Below are positions 26,229 through 34,155 of a DNA stretch of 64,000 bases, in pieces (the stretch's first letter is position 1; every line of letters starts with the position of its first letter). Under the pieces are notes generated by a model. That model did no database searches, was not told where the DNA came from, and was given only the letters and a program-made list of their open reading frames with translations. The translations under genes and the position numbers were made by a program. The stretch lies in the NCBI GenBank assembly GCA_023663725.1, contig JAMPGX010000015.1, positions 35,285-99,284 on the forward strand. Direction: 5' to 3'. Source of the stretch: a bacterium (GTDB lineage Bacteria; Bacillota; Clostridia; Lachnospirales; Lachnospiraceae).

Positions 26229-26552
26229 ATGATGAAGAACATTGGCAAAGCGGAAGTATTGGTATTAAAGGAACAGGTGGCCTATCAGCAGGGACAGGTG
26301 GTCAGTAGGACGCTGGCGCAGAATGAGGCGCTAAGCGTCACCTTGTTTGCCTTTGACAAAGGCGAGGAGATCAGCACCCACAAGTCTGACGGGGACGCCT
26401 TCGTGACCTGTCTGGACGGGGTGGGCCGTATTACGATCGACGGCGTGGAATATGAACTCACCCAGGGGCAATCAATCGTCATGCCGGCGGGACATCCTCA
26501 TGCGGTCTATGGAAAAGAGCAGTTCAAGATGTTGCTGGTGGTGGTGATGTAA
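26229..26552 (+). CDS. small cupin domain protein
   Basis: A single-domain cupin of about 107 residues: I-S-T-H-K-S-D-G-D-A-F-V-T forms motif 1 and P-A-G-H-P-H-A-V motif 2. Small stand-alone cupins of this kind bind a metal and are of unknown function. ATAGGAGG is placed upstream; ATG 26229 and ATG 26232 are both possible. The next gene starts 2 bases after its stop. Confidence 0.85.
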   Translation: MMKNIGKAEVLVLKEQVAYQQGQVVSRTLAQNEALSVTLFAFDKGEEISTHKSDGDAFVTCLDGVGRITIDGVEYELTQGQSIVMPAGHPHAVYGKEQFKMLLVVVM

Positions 26553-26554
26553 CG

Positions 26555-26926
26555 ATGAAAGAATTAAGCAGTTTTCCTTCGGAAGACGGCCATATAGAGA
26601 GTATATTGATCGGTGTAGATATGGTTAAGGTTTCCTTCCAGACATGGGATGCCAGGCAACTGGTTTTCATATATGAAAATGTATGCTCTGTGGAAGCGCA
26701 TCACGCTGTGTATGGGGATATCGGGGCATACGAAGAATGCGCGATCGACGGGGAGACGAAGCAATATAGCTTTTATGACGCGTGGGATGATGGCGAGAAA
26801 GTAGTGTTAAAAATCCAGGCAGAATCTCTCAGGATCTATCAGGTTGGGAACAGTGGCGGAATCAACTCCGCGCTATTTGATGTGGGTTATGATTATATCG
26901 GCAATCAGGAATTAGAAATAACTTGA
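26555..26926 (+). CDS. hypothetical protein, 123 residues
   Basis: Not recognised. It is a soluble beta-rich protein without a signal peptide, acidic, with segments FQTWDARQLVFIYENV and YSFYDAWDDGEKVVLKIQAE. It follows the cupin gene by 2 bases and so may be translationally coupled. The size and composition recall immunity-type or DUF single-domain proteins, but no toxin gene is adjacent. Confidence 0.6.
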   Translation: MKELSSFPSEDGHIESILIGVDMVKVSFQTWDARQLVFIYENVCSVEAHHAVYGDIGAYEECAIDGETKQYSFYDAWDDGEKVVLKIQAESLRIYQVGNSGGINSALFDVGYDYIGNQELEIT

Positions 26927-27034
26927 CGGAATGTCGAAGCGATGGCAACAAACCGATTGAACATAGGGGCGGAGTGGGATATAATAAGCATAATCAGTAA
27001 AATGGGAACTATGGGCCGGAAAGGAAAAATAAAA

Positions 27035-28741
27035 ATGGAGAAAATTGTAAAACTGCCTGTTGGAATAGAAAATTTTGAAAAGATTCGTACAGAAGGTTTT
27101 TATTATGTGGATAAGACCGGCCTGATTAGGGAACTTTTGGATAACTGGGGGGAGGTCAACCTGTTTACCCGTCCCAGGCGGTTTGGAAAGTCCCTGAATA
27201 TGAGTATGCTGCGGTATTTTTTTGAATACGGCTGTGACAGCGCGCTCTTTGACGGTCTGGAGATCAGACAGGAAAAGAGCTATTGCGACGCGTACATGGG
27301 GAAATTTCCTGTGATCTCCATTACCCTGAAGGATGTATGCGATATGCACTTTACCGGGGCAAAAAATATGCTCCGTAGTATCATAGGGAGCGAGGCCATG
27401 CGGTTCCAGTTTCTCTTGGAGAGTGAAAAGCTTACCACAGAGGAAAGGGAGCAGTATCACCAGATGATCCGGATCGACACCACAGACCGTCAGCAGTTTG
27501 CCATGCCGGATGAAACCATGATGAGCAGTCTGCGCATCTTATGTGAATTTTTGCATAAGCATTACGGACAAAAGCCGATTCTCCTGATTGATGAATATGA
27601 TGTGCCGTTGGATAAAGCCCAGTACTACGGTTATTATGAGGAGATGGTATCTTTGCTCCGAAGTCTGTTCGCGCAGGTGTTAAAGAGCAATGAAAGTCTT
27701 CAGTTTGCGGTGCTGACAGGGTGCCTTAGAATTGCAAAAGAGAGTATTTTTACCGGTCTGAATAATCTGCGTGTATTTTCCATAACGAATCTGCGTTTTG
27801 ATGAACATTTTGGATTTACTGACAGGGAAGTAAGGGCCATGCTGGATTATTACGGAGTCGGAGATAAGTTTGACACGGTCAAGGCCTGGTATGACGGATA
27901 CCGTTTCGGGGACGCAGATGTCTACTGCCCATGGGACGTCATTAACTACTGCGCGGACTTGCGCAGTGATCCGAACGCATTCCCGATGGCATTCTGGATC
28001 AATACCAGCGGAAATGATATCGTCAGGAGCTTTATTCATCAGGCGACACCGCAGACCAGACAGGAGATCGAACAGTTGGTAAACGGGGAGAGCGTTGTTC
28101 ACAGCATCCGTCAGGAGTTGACTTATCGGGAGCTGTATGACAGCATAGATAATCTGTGGAGTGTGTTGTTTACCACCGGCTATCTGACCCAGAGAGAGAA
28201 GATCGATGCGACCACCTACCGCCTGGCGATTCCGAATCTGGAGATTCGGCAGATTTTTTCTGAGCAGGTCAAGGAGTGGTTCCAGGAAGAGACGCGGCGG
28301 GACACGCCAACGCTGGATGCCTTTTGCGCCGCTTTTCTGCGGGGAGACGCCCCAGCGGTGGAGAGACAGTTCGGCGCGTATCTGCGCAGAACGATCAGCA
28401 TCCGAGATACGGGCGCGCGCAGAGGGCAGAAGGAGAACTTTTACCATGGCGTTCTGCTGGGACTGCTGCGGCATCGGGAAGACTGGCTCCTGTATTCCAA
28501 TCTGGAGTCGGGGGAGGGCTACAGCGATATTCTGGTGGAAGACCCAGAGGCCGGTATTGGCATTGTAATCGAGCTGAAATACAGGGAGGACGGGAAGTTG
28601 GAGGAGGGTTGCCTGGAGGCCCTGAGTCAGATAGACACTTTGCGGTATCAGGACAGGCTGGAGGATGACGGAATCGAGACTGTCATAAAATATGGAATTG
28701 CGTGTTATAAAAAGAGATGCAGGGTGCAAATAGAGGAATAA
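27035..28741 (+). CDS. AAA-ATPase-like protein with C-terminal PD-(D/E)XK nuclease domain
   Basis: About 568 residues. The N-terminus has the family opening F-E-K-I-R-T-E-G-F-Y-Y-V-D-K-T. A divergent Walker A follows in F-T-R-P-R-R-F-G-K-S-L-N-M-S-M-L, with Walker B/DE region I-L-L-I-D-E-Y-D-V-P. The C-terminal 120 residues are a PD-(D/E)XK nuclease: G-Y-S-D-I-L-V, then I-V-I-E-L-K-Y, giving the D and E-x-K active site. It is the AAA-ATPase-like (PF09820) plus DUF1703-type arrangement, widespread in gut Clostridia and Bacteroidetes. Its role is unknown, with mobile or defence functions suggested. The start at 27035 follows AAGGAAA. It is intact, unlike the relative at 38.9 kb. Confidence 0.85.
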   Translation: MEKIVKLPVGIENFEKIRTEGFYYVDKTGLIRELLDNWGEVNLFTRPRRFGKSLNMSMLRYFFEYGCDSALFDGLEIRQEKSYCDAYMGKFPVISITLKDVCDMHFTGAKNMLRSIIGSEAMRFQFLLESEKLTTEEREQYHQMIRIDTTDRQQFAMPDETMMSSLRILCEFLHKHYGQKPILLIDEYDVPLDKAQYYGYYEEMVSLLRSLFAQVLKSNESLQFAVLTGCLRIAKESIFTGLNNLRVFSITNLRFDEHFGFTDREVRAMLDYYGVGDKFDTVKAWYDGYRFGDADVYCPWDVINYCADLRSDPNAFPMAFWINTSGNDIVRSFIHQATPQTRQEIEQLVNGESVVHSIRQELTYRELYDSIDNLWSVLFTTGYLTQREKIDATTYRLAIPNLEIRQIFSEQVKEWFQEETRRDTPTLDAFCAAFLRGDAPAVERQFGAYLRRTISIRDTGARRGQKENFYHGVLLGLLRHREDWLLYSNLESGEGYSDILVEDPEAGIGIVIELKYREDGKLEEGCLEALSQIDTLRYQDRLEDDGIETVIKYGIACYKKRCRVQIEE

Positions 28742-28745
28742 AATT

Positions 28746-29360
28746 GTGAATGAGAGACTTCAAAAGCTTCTGAATGAGGTAAAACGGTCTACAAAGGATA
28801 TAAAAATCCTGCCCAGCGATAATCAGGCCAGAGAGAAATGGAAGGAAAAATATGATATTCCATTGGAAAGTCTGTTAGGTGTACTTCTTGAAGGCACAGG
28901 AGGAATCATAATAGAGAATTGGATACGCTTTTATGGAAGCGGGGAGGTCGATTTCGTCACCCGAAACGAGTTGTATCCGCTTGAAGGGATTGTGATAGCT
29001 GAGGATATTCTGGGTGGATTATTTGTGTATCTGGAGAATGAAAGTATTGGATATTTTGCGCCGGATTGTCTGAGTGTAGAGGATATGGAGATATCCCTTA
29101 ATCAGTTCCTGTACTGGTGCTTACATGGCGACACGGACACTTTTTATATGGACTATCGGTGGGCAAATTGGCGGGAGGACGTCTCGGATATAAAAAGCGA
29201 CAAAGGGATAGCTTTTTATCCGTTTCTGTGGGCGGAGGCGGAGAGCCTTGAGAGCAGGACTCGAAAGATTGTGCCAATCAAGGAGATCATAGAATTAGAA
29301 TTTGATATTTTGCACCAGTTGAACAGCTCGCAGGAAGAGGATCAGCGTATGGATTCATAG
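28746..29360 (+). CDS. DUF2625 family protein
   Basis: A 204-residue soluble protein starting with GTG. It carries the DUF2625 landmarks I-L-P-S-D-N-Q-A-R, G-G-I-I-I-E-N-W-I-R-F-Y-G-S-G, I-A-E-D-I-L-G-G-L-F, F-A-P-D-C-L-S-V-E-D-M-E, F-L-Y-W-C-L-H-G-D-T-D-T-F-Y and G-I-A-F-Y-P-F-L-W. Family function is unknown. It begins 4 bases after the AAA-ATPase-like gene, so the two are probably cotranscribed. Its end overlaps the convergent DUF402 gene by 19 bases. Confidence 0.8.
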   Translation: MNERLQKLLNEVKRSTKDIKILPSDNQAREKWKEKYDIPLESLLGVLLEGTGGIIIENWIRFYGSGEVDFVTRNELYPLEGIVIAEDILGGLFVYLENESIGYFAPDCLSVEDMEISLNQFLYWCLHGDTDTFYMDYRWANWREDVSDIKSDKGIAFYPFLWAEAESLESRTRKIVPIKEIIELEFDILHQLNSSQEEDQRMDS

Positions 29361-29872
29361 CACTTTTGAGTAAAGCGCACAAAGGAATCGATGTCCTGTA
29401 GCAAGCCCATCTTCAATGCAGCTGCAGTGTGGACGGCAAGGTTAAATTGTTCTTGGGAGATATCCTGTTGACGCAATGCCTCCTCCAGTTCATCTCTGTC
29501 GTCCTCTATGATCTCGCCGTTTGGATAGACGACCAAGTCCAAATAGAGGTCATAAAAATACGGAATACCGTCTTCACATATGCCCTGCTCCGCTATCATG
29601 TCGATGTACCATACCAGGATATCACCTGCCGCGTTCATCATGGCCGTGATACAATAGAAGTCATCCTGCGGCAAGATGGACAGCCATTGTAATCCCTTGT
29701 CGCAGACAATAATATCTTCCCCGTTAAAATGCCATTTTTGAACTTCCGACACCTCTTTGATTGTAATAAGCCCAATATATCCCTGAAAAAAGTTTGTATG
29801 TACTTTTTTCCCATACATTTCTTTTGCGGTGATGCATTTCCACTCTTCGTAGGATAAGTTACATTTTTTCAT
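29342..29872 (-). CDS. DUF402 domain-containing protein
   Basis: About 176 residues. The DUF402/FomD-like core is clear: V-W-Y-I-D-M-I near residue 88, then Y-F-Y-D-L-Y-L-D-L-V-V-Y-P-N-G-E-I and D-E-L-E-E-A-L. The acidic residues of these motifs bind metal in characterised relatives that hydrolyse nucleotide diphosphates. The AGGAGGG site touches the first ATG (29878) but is six bases from the ATG at 29872, so the second is preferred. It is read toward DUF2625 and overlaps it. Confidence 0.8.
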   Translation of the reverse strand: MKKCNLSYEEWKCITAKEMYGKKVHTNFFQGYIGLITIKEVSEVQKWHFNGEDIIVCDKGLQWLSILPQDDFYCITAMMNAAGDILVWYIDMIAEQGICEDGIPYFYDLYLDLVVYPNGEIIEDDRDELEEALRQQDISQEQFNLAVHTAAALKMGLLQDIDSFVRFTQKCYESIR

Positions 29873-29883
29873 CGACATCCCTC

Positions 29884-30717
29884 CTAGTCAGGGCTTTGCT
29901 GGCAGGCAGGGCAGTACACGCTGCTTCTGCCGCCGACTGTGATGCGGCGGAGGCTCTCGCCACATTTTTGGCAGGGTTGACCCTTTCGCCCATAAACCTG
30001 TAAAAATGGCGTGTTGCGGTAATCCTGTCCTCTGGTTTTCAGGTAATCCTCTGGCGTTATCTCATTTTTTTCGATGAAGAAGGTGAGTCGCTGGGGGATA
30101 ACCTCGGCCAGACGCTCCCAATCCTCGTGCTTCAGGCTGTTTGCCGGACGCGTCGGATGAATCCCAGCCGCAAACAGAATCTCGTCCGAATAGATATTGC
30201 CGATACCGGCAATTATGCTCTGATCCAGCAGACATTCCTTGACCGGCTTTTTTCTTTTCTGCATATGGGTGCTCAAATATTCGGCAGTCAGCGCTCCTTC
30301 CAGCGGTTCTACCCCTAATTTGTGGATTCCGGTGCAGGTATCTGCCTCGCCCGCATGAAGCAGCCAGAAACGTCCGAAGCGGCGCATATCGGAAAAGCGC
30401 AGCTCCCTGCCGTCGCTCAGATGGAAAATAATATGGGTGTGTGTTTCCTCGGGAGCATCCGGTAGGGTAAGCAAGAGGCAACCTGTCATCCGCAGGTGCA
30501 GGATGATGCGGTCGTTGCTGATTAATTCAATGATCATAAATTTTCCCCTGCGGGCCATGTGGGAGATGGTCTGTCCTGCCAGCAGACGGCAGAATTCATC
30601 CGCCGATGGGTGGGCGGTGACTTCGGGACGTTTTACAGTTACTTTTTCGATCATGAGCCCCTGTATCTGTGGCTCCAGCACTCTTTTGATCGTTTCGACT
30701 TCCGGCAGTTCAGGCAT
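29884..30717 (-). CDS. mutM: bifunctional DNA-formamidopyrimidine glycosylase/AP lyase
   Basis: About 277 residues beginning M-P-E-L-P-E-V-E, with catalytic Pro2 and Glu3. This N-terminus fixes the start at 30717, seven codons inside the longest frame. The helix-two-turn-helix segment (Q-S-I-I-A-G-I-G-N-I-Y-S-D-E) and the C-terminal zinc finger (C-Q-K-C ... C-P-A-C) are complete. It removes 8-oxoguanine and other oxidised purines and nicks the abasic site. The DUF402 gene lies 11 bases downstream on the same strand. Confidence 0.95.
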   Translation of the reverse strand: MPELPEVETIKRVLEPQIQGLMIEKVTVKRPEVTAHPSADEFCRLLAGQTISHMARRGKFMIIELISNDRIILHLRMTGCLLLTLPDAPEETHTHIIFHLSDGRELRFSDMRRFGRFWLLHAGEADTCTGIHKLGVEPLEGALTAEYLSTHMQKRKKPVKECLLDQSIIAGIGNIYSDEILFAAGIHPTRPANSLKHEDWERLAEVIPQRLTFFIEKNEITPEDYLKTRGQDYRNTPFLQVYGRKGQPCQKCGESLRRITVGGRSSVYCPACQQSPD

Positions 30718-30870
30718 GGCTCTTATGTCCCTTCTCATGTTAAGTGGTTGTTAAATGGCTGTTGATTCGTGTCTATAAGTGTTTCTAAGTTCTCAGGAGA
30801 GGAATTTCCGTTTCAGCTTTATCGTAGCAGAGGCCATTATTTTTGTCAAGGAAGCAGAAGTAGTTCACTG

Positions 30871-30899
30871 TTTTCATAAGGGATGAGATGCGCTATAAT
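30871..30899 (+). promoter_or_regulatory. candidate promoter for the XRE regulator gene
   Basis: TTTTCA, a 17-base spacer and a perfect TATAAT lie about 150 bases before the XRE gene. The gap between mutM and this gene (30718-31047) contains no other feature that can be supported. Confidence 0.45.
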
Positions 30900-31047
30900 G
30901 GGAAAGGCGGAGTGGTCGCCGAACGAACAGTACGCAGTTGAAAAGAAATCAACCAAACGGTGATTGCCTTGTTCCTCTATTCCAGCTTATCATACAGGTA
31001 TAGCCCATGAGAGGAAGTAAATTGCATGAGCGGAAGGAGAAAGAGAG

Positions 31048-32037
31048 ATGGAACATACAATCGGTAGCGTCATTAAGCAGCTTCGAGGAAAAAAACAGAT
31101 TACGCAGGAGGAGCTGGCAGCATATCTCCATGTGTCTGCTCAGTCGGTCAGTAAATGGGAATCCAATACGGCCAATCCGGATATAGCTTACATCCCTCAA
31201 ATCGCCGGATTCTTTGGCGTGACGACAGATTATCTATTTGGACTTCAGATTAGCCAGAACAGGCCGGCAGGGGAAATCATTAGTGAACTGCAGGGGTTGT
31301 TCGCCAGGGGGCAGTATGAGGCATTGGTGATAAGCTGTAACAAAATTCTGGAGGAGGATCATCTGGAATCGGAGCTATACTATAGCTGTCTACAGCACCT
31401 ATGCTATGCCTACAGTAAGATGGGGAGGCGCGGCGCGGCGGAAGCAATTGCAAGGCGATTGCCGAGAACGCCGATCTGTCAAGACCTGATGCTGGAGCAG
31501 GTACTTGAGGGAGAGGAACTGAAGCATTGCCTGGATGCTAATCTTGAGCATTTTCTGCTGTATCTGTGGCTGAGACTGGGGAACGGTGGAAAACACAGTC
31601 CAGACCGGACTCTGCAGGACCGTATACGGGGACAGGAGAGTGCCCGACAGTTATATGAATTGGTCTTTTATGATGGTCAGTTGGGGGTATATAGCGCGTA
31701 CCTCGCCGAGAATGAGCGGCAACTGGTACGGCTATATACGCAGAACGGCGATCTGGAGAAGGCGATGGAGAGCCTGAAGCGTGCCCTGCAATATGCGCGG
31801 ATGTATCAGGAGAGCTTCTCACAGGAGATGGATACGGAGTCCATATTTTTGTACAACAAGAGAACCAGTGTCCTGCGGGAAGAGGCGGATGCCAGACCGG
31901 AACGGTATCTGACAGTGCTGCGGGAGCTGGCATATTCTGAGGAACTGGAACCGCTGAGGCAGTCGGCCGGATGGCAGGAGATGAAAAGTGTGGTTGACGC
32001 GATACCGTTGTCACAGTCCGGTACAATAAGCGGTTAA
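31048..32037 (+). CDS. XRE-family helix-turn-helix regulator with TPR-like C-terminus
   Basis: A 329-residue protein. Residues 5-60 are an XRE helix-turn-helix (I-K-Q-L-R-G-K-K-Q-I-T-Q-E-E-L-A, then V-S-A-Q-S-V-S-K-W-E and F-G-V-T-T-D-Y-L). The remaining 260 residues are helical with TPR-like periodicity (ALVISCNKILEEDHLESELY, LVRLYTQNGDLEKAMESLKRAL), which often bind peptides or sense metabolites. AAGGAGAAAGAGAG precedes the ATG. It is 25 bases upstream of the sugar O-acetyltransferase gene, which may be its partner or target. Confidence 0.85.
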   Translation: MEHTIGSVIKQLRGKKQITQEELAAYLHVSAQSVSKWESNTANPDIAYIPQIAGFFGVTTDYLFGLQISQNRPAGEIISELQGLFARGQYEALVISCNKILEEDHLESELYYSCLQHLCYAYSKMGRRGAAEAIARRLPRTPICQDLMLEQVLEGEELKHCLDANLEHFLLYLWLRLGNGGKHSPDRTLQDRIRGQESARQLYELVFYDGQLGVYSAYLAENERQLVRLYTQNGDLEKAMESLKRALQYARMYQESFSQEMDTESIFLYNKRTSVLREEADARPERYLTVLRELAYSEELEPLRQSAGWQEMKSVVDAIPLSQSGTISG

Positions 32038-32062
32038 GCATATATATTTTTGGAGGTGTGAT

Positions 32063-32698
32063 ATGAGTATGATGAAAGATCGAATGCACACAGGTGAGCT
32101 TTATCTCCCGAGAGACGAGGAGATCATGCGGGAACAGATGCGCTATCAGGATATGCTGTGCGACTACAATCTGACCAAACCGTCTGAGACAGTAAAACGG
32201 ATGGAAATGCTCAAGAAGATGTTGGGAGACTGCGGGGAGGACGTATATATCGAGGCTCCGTTCTATGCCAACTTTGGCGGCCGGCACTGTCACTTTGGCG
32301 ATAAGGTCTACGCGAACTATCATCTGACCTGCGTGGATGACACCCATATCTATATAGGCGACTACACGATGATCGGCCCCAATGTCACGATTGCCACGGC
32401 GGGACATCCGATACTGCCGGAGCTTCGCCGGCAGGTCTATCAGTACAATATGCCGGTTCATATCGGCAATAATTGCTGGCTGGGCGCCGGTGTGATCGTC
32501 ATGCCTGGAGTTACTATCGGAGATGACACGGTGATCGGGGCGGGAAGCGTAGTGACCAGAGATATTCCGTCGGGGGTGGTTGCGGTGGGCAATCCCTGCA
32601 GGGTTATGCGCAAAGTCAACGAGCATGATAGAAAGTATTATTATAAGGACAGGGAAATCAGAGCGGAGGAGTTGGAAGAAGCTGGCCAGAAAGGATGA
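32063..32698 (+). CDS. sugar O-acetyltransferase (maltose/galactoside acetyltransferase type)
   Basis: A 211-residue left-handed parallel beta-helix enzyme. The Mac-domain N-terminus includes RMHTGELYLPRDEEIMREQ, the helix FGDKVYANYHLTCVDDTHIYIGD, the catalytic region with G-H-P (T-A-G-H-P-I-L-P), and the terminal coils NCWLGAGVIVMPGVTIGDDTVIGAGSV (in part) with AVGNPCRVMRKV. Such enzymes transfer acetyl from acetyl-CoA to sugars. GGAGGTG is placed before the ATG. Confidence 0.9.
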   Translation: MSMMKDRMHTGELYLPRDEEIMREQMRYQDMLCDYNLTKPSETVKRMEMLKKMLGDCGEDVYIEAPFYANFGGRHCHFGDKVYANYHLTCVDDTHIYIGDYTMIGPNVTIATAGHPILPELRRQVYQYNMPVHIGNNCWLGAGVIVMPGVTIGDDTVIGAGSVVTRDIPSGVVAVGNPCRVMRKVNEHDRKYYYKDREIRAEELEEAGQKG

Positions 32699-32890
32699 TG
32701 GGAGAATCATATTTTTGGAGGCAGACAGGATTTTGCACTGTCATATGCGCGGATGAATTGTCTGAAGCCTGACAGATATCTCTAGCCAATCTCCCCCAAA
32801 TGTGGTATGATAACTAAATAGGCAAACAAGATAGAGCATTTGCCTGAAAATGGCAGGTGCTATATTTTATGTATCTTTTAGAGCCGTCGC

Positions 32891-32930
32891 GAAGGGACTT
32901 TACCCTTTAGAGCCGCCGCGCAGCGACTTA
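32891..32930 (+). repeat. 40-bp direct repeat, copy 1
   Basis: The 40 bases from 32891 recur at 33011-33050 with one difference (CCGCCG versus CCGTCG). Each copy contains an AAGGG...CCCTT dyad and ends in CGCGCAGCGACTTA. The pair flanks the hairpin at 32954-32997. Confidence 0.85.
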
Positions 32931-32953
32931 ACAGTAAAGTTGCGAAGGCGCAC

Positions 32954-32997
32954 GAGAGAAATTTTCATGAGTGTATTCCCTCATGAAAGTTTCTCTC
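32954..32997 (+). repeat. 18-bp-stem inverted repeat upstream of ispG
   Basis: Arms GAGAGAAATTTTCATGAG (32954-32971) and CTCATGAAAGTTTCTCTC (32980-32997) pair over 18 bases with a single G-U wobble and an 8-base loop. There is no following U-run on the + strand. It sits between two 40-bp direct repeats. A dispersed palindromic element or a regulatory leader of ispG are the main readings. Confidence 0.8.
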
Positions 32998-33010
32998 ATG
33001 AAGGCGCGCC

Positions 33011-33050
33011 GAAGGGACTTTACCCTTTAGAGCCGTCGCGCAGCGACTTA
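33011..33050 (+). repeat. 40-bp direct repeat, copy 2
   Basis: Second copy of the repeat at 32891-32930, ending just before the TTAGGAGG ribosome site of ispG. The long frame crossing both copies (from 32850) is not taken as a gene because it runs into ispG in another frame. Confidence 0.85.
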
Positions 33051-33066
33051 ATTAGGAGGAACTTCC

Positions 33067-34155
33067 ATGCAGAGCGAAGACAGACAGATTTTTCATCGGC
33101 AGCGCACCAAATCCGTACAGATCGGCGGGGTAGCCATCGGCGGAGGCGCGCCCGTCGCCATCCAGTCCATGACCAACACCCGCACGGAGGATGTGGCGGC
33201 CACGGTGGAACAGATTCATCGTCTGGAACGGGCGGGCTGCGAGATTGTCCGCTGCACGGTGCCTACTCTGGAGGCAGCCGAGGCGATAAGACAGATCAAG
33301 AGACAGATACATATTCCCCTGGTGGCGGATATTCATTTTGACTATAAGATGGCGATTGTCGCCATGGAGAACGGCGCGGACAAGATCCGCATCAACCCCG
33401 GCAATATCGGCTCCGCCCAGAAGGTGAAGGCGGTGGTGGATGTGGCGAGGGAGAGGAGTATCCCCATTCGAGTCGGAGTCAACAGCGGTTCTCTGGAGAG
33501 GAACCTGCTGGAAAAGTACGGCGGGGTGACAGCAGAGGGCATCGTGGAGAGCGCCATGGACAAGGTGCATATGATAGAGGATCTGGGTTATGACAATCTG
33601 GTGATCAGCATCAAGTCCTCAGATGTGCTGATGTGTGTAAAAGCCCATGAGCTGTTGGCTACCCAAACCCTGTATCCGCTGCATGTCGGCATCACGGAAG
33701 CCGGCACAGTGCAGAGCGGCAATATCAAGTCGGCCGCAGGGCTGGGAATCATTCTCTATCAGGGAATCGGCGATACGGTCCGGGTATCCCTGACAGGAGA
33801 CCCGGTGGAGGAGATCAAGTCGGCGAAGCTGATTCTGCGCACGCTGGGACTGCGGCGGGGCGGGATCGAGGTGGTATCCTGTCCCACCTGCGGCAGAACC
33901 AGGATCGATCTGATCGGTCTGGCGACACAGGTGGAAGAGCTGGTGGAGGATTATCCTCTGGATATCAAGGTGGCGGTCATGGGCTGCGCCGTGAACGGTC
34001 CGGGGGAAGCCAGAGAAGCGGATATCGGGATTGCGGGCGGTGACGGCGAGGGGTTGCTGTTTCGCAAGGGAGAGATTGTGCGCAAGATGCCGGAGGGAGA
34101 GCTGCTTGCCGCTCTGAAGGAGGAGCTGGAGCACTGGGGAGAAGGGGATAGATAA
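33067..34155 (+). CDS. ispG: flavodoxin-dependent 4-hydroxy-3-methylbut-2-enyl diphosphate synthase
   Basis: A 362-residue enzyme of the MEP isoprenoid pathway. The TIM barrel opens with SVQIGGVAIGGGAPVAIQSMTNT (in part Q-S-M-T-N-T). The [4Fe-4S] ligands lie in S-C-P-T-C-G-R and M-G-C-A-V-N-G-P-G-E-A, the family signature. ATTAGGAGG precedes the ATG. The stop overlaps the start of polC by one base (TAATG), a linkage often seen in Clostridia. Confidence 0.96.
   Translation: MQSEDRQIFHRQRTKSVQIGGVAIGGGAPVAIQSMTNTRTEDVAATVEQIHRLERAGCEIVRCTVPTLEAAEAIRQIKRQIHIPLVADIHFDYKMAIVAMENGADKIRINPGNIGSAQKVKAVVDVARERSIPIRVGVNSGSLERNLLEKYGGVTAEGIVESAMDKVHMIEDLGYDNLVISIKSSDVLMCVKAHELLATQTLYPLHVGITEAGTVQSGNIKSAAGLGIILYQGIGDTVRVSLTGDPVEEIKSAKLILRTLGLRRGGIEVVSCPTCGRTRIDLIGLATQVEELVEDYPLDIKVAVMGCAVNGPGEAREADIGIAGGDGEGLLFRKGEIVRKMPEGELLAALKEELEHWGEGDR

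Noticed and set aside
30949-31200. 83-codon minus-strand frame near the XRE gene
   Set aside because: It overlaps the helix-turn-helix coding region in antisense and has no start signal.
32891-33050. Possible CRISPR-like repeats
   Set aside because: There are only two copies, the interval holds a long hairpin rather than spacers, and no cas genes are near.
32850-33341. 163-codon frame crossing the 40-bp repeats into ispG
   Set aside because: Encodes repeat sequence and then ispG in the wrong frame; the ispG start has its own AGGAGG.
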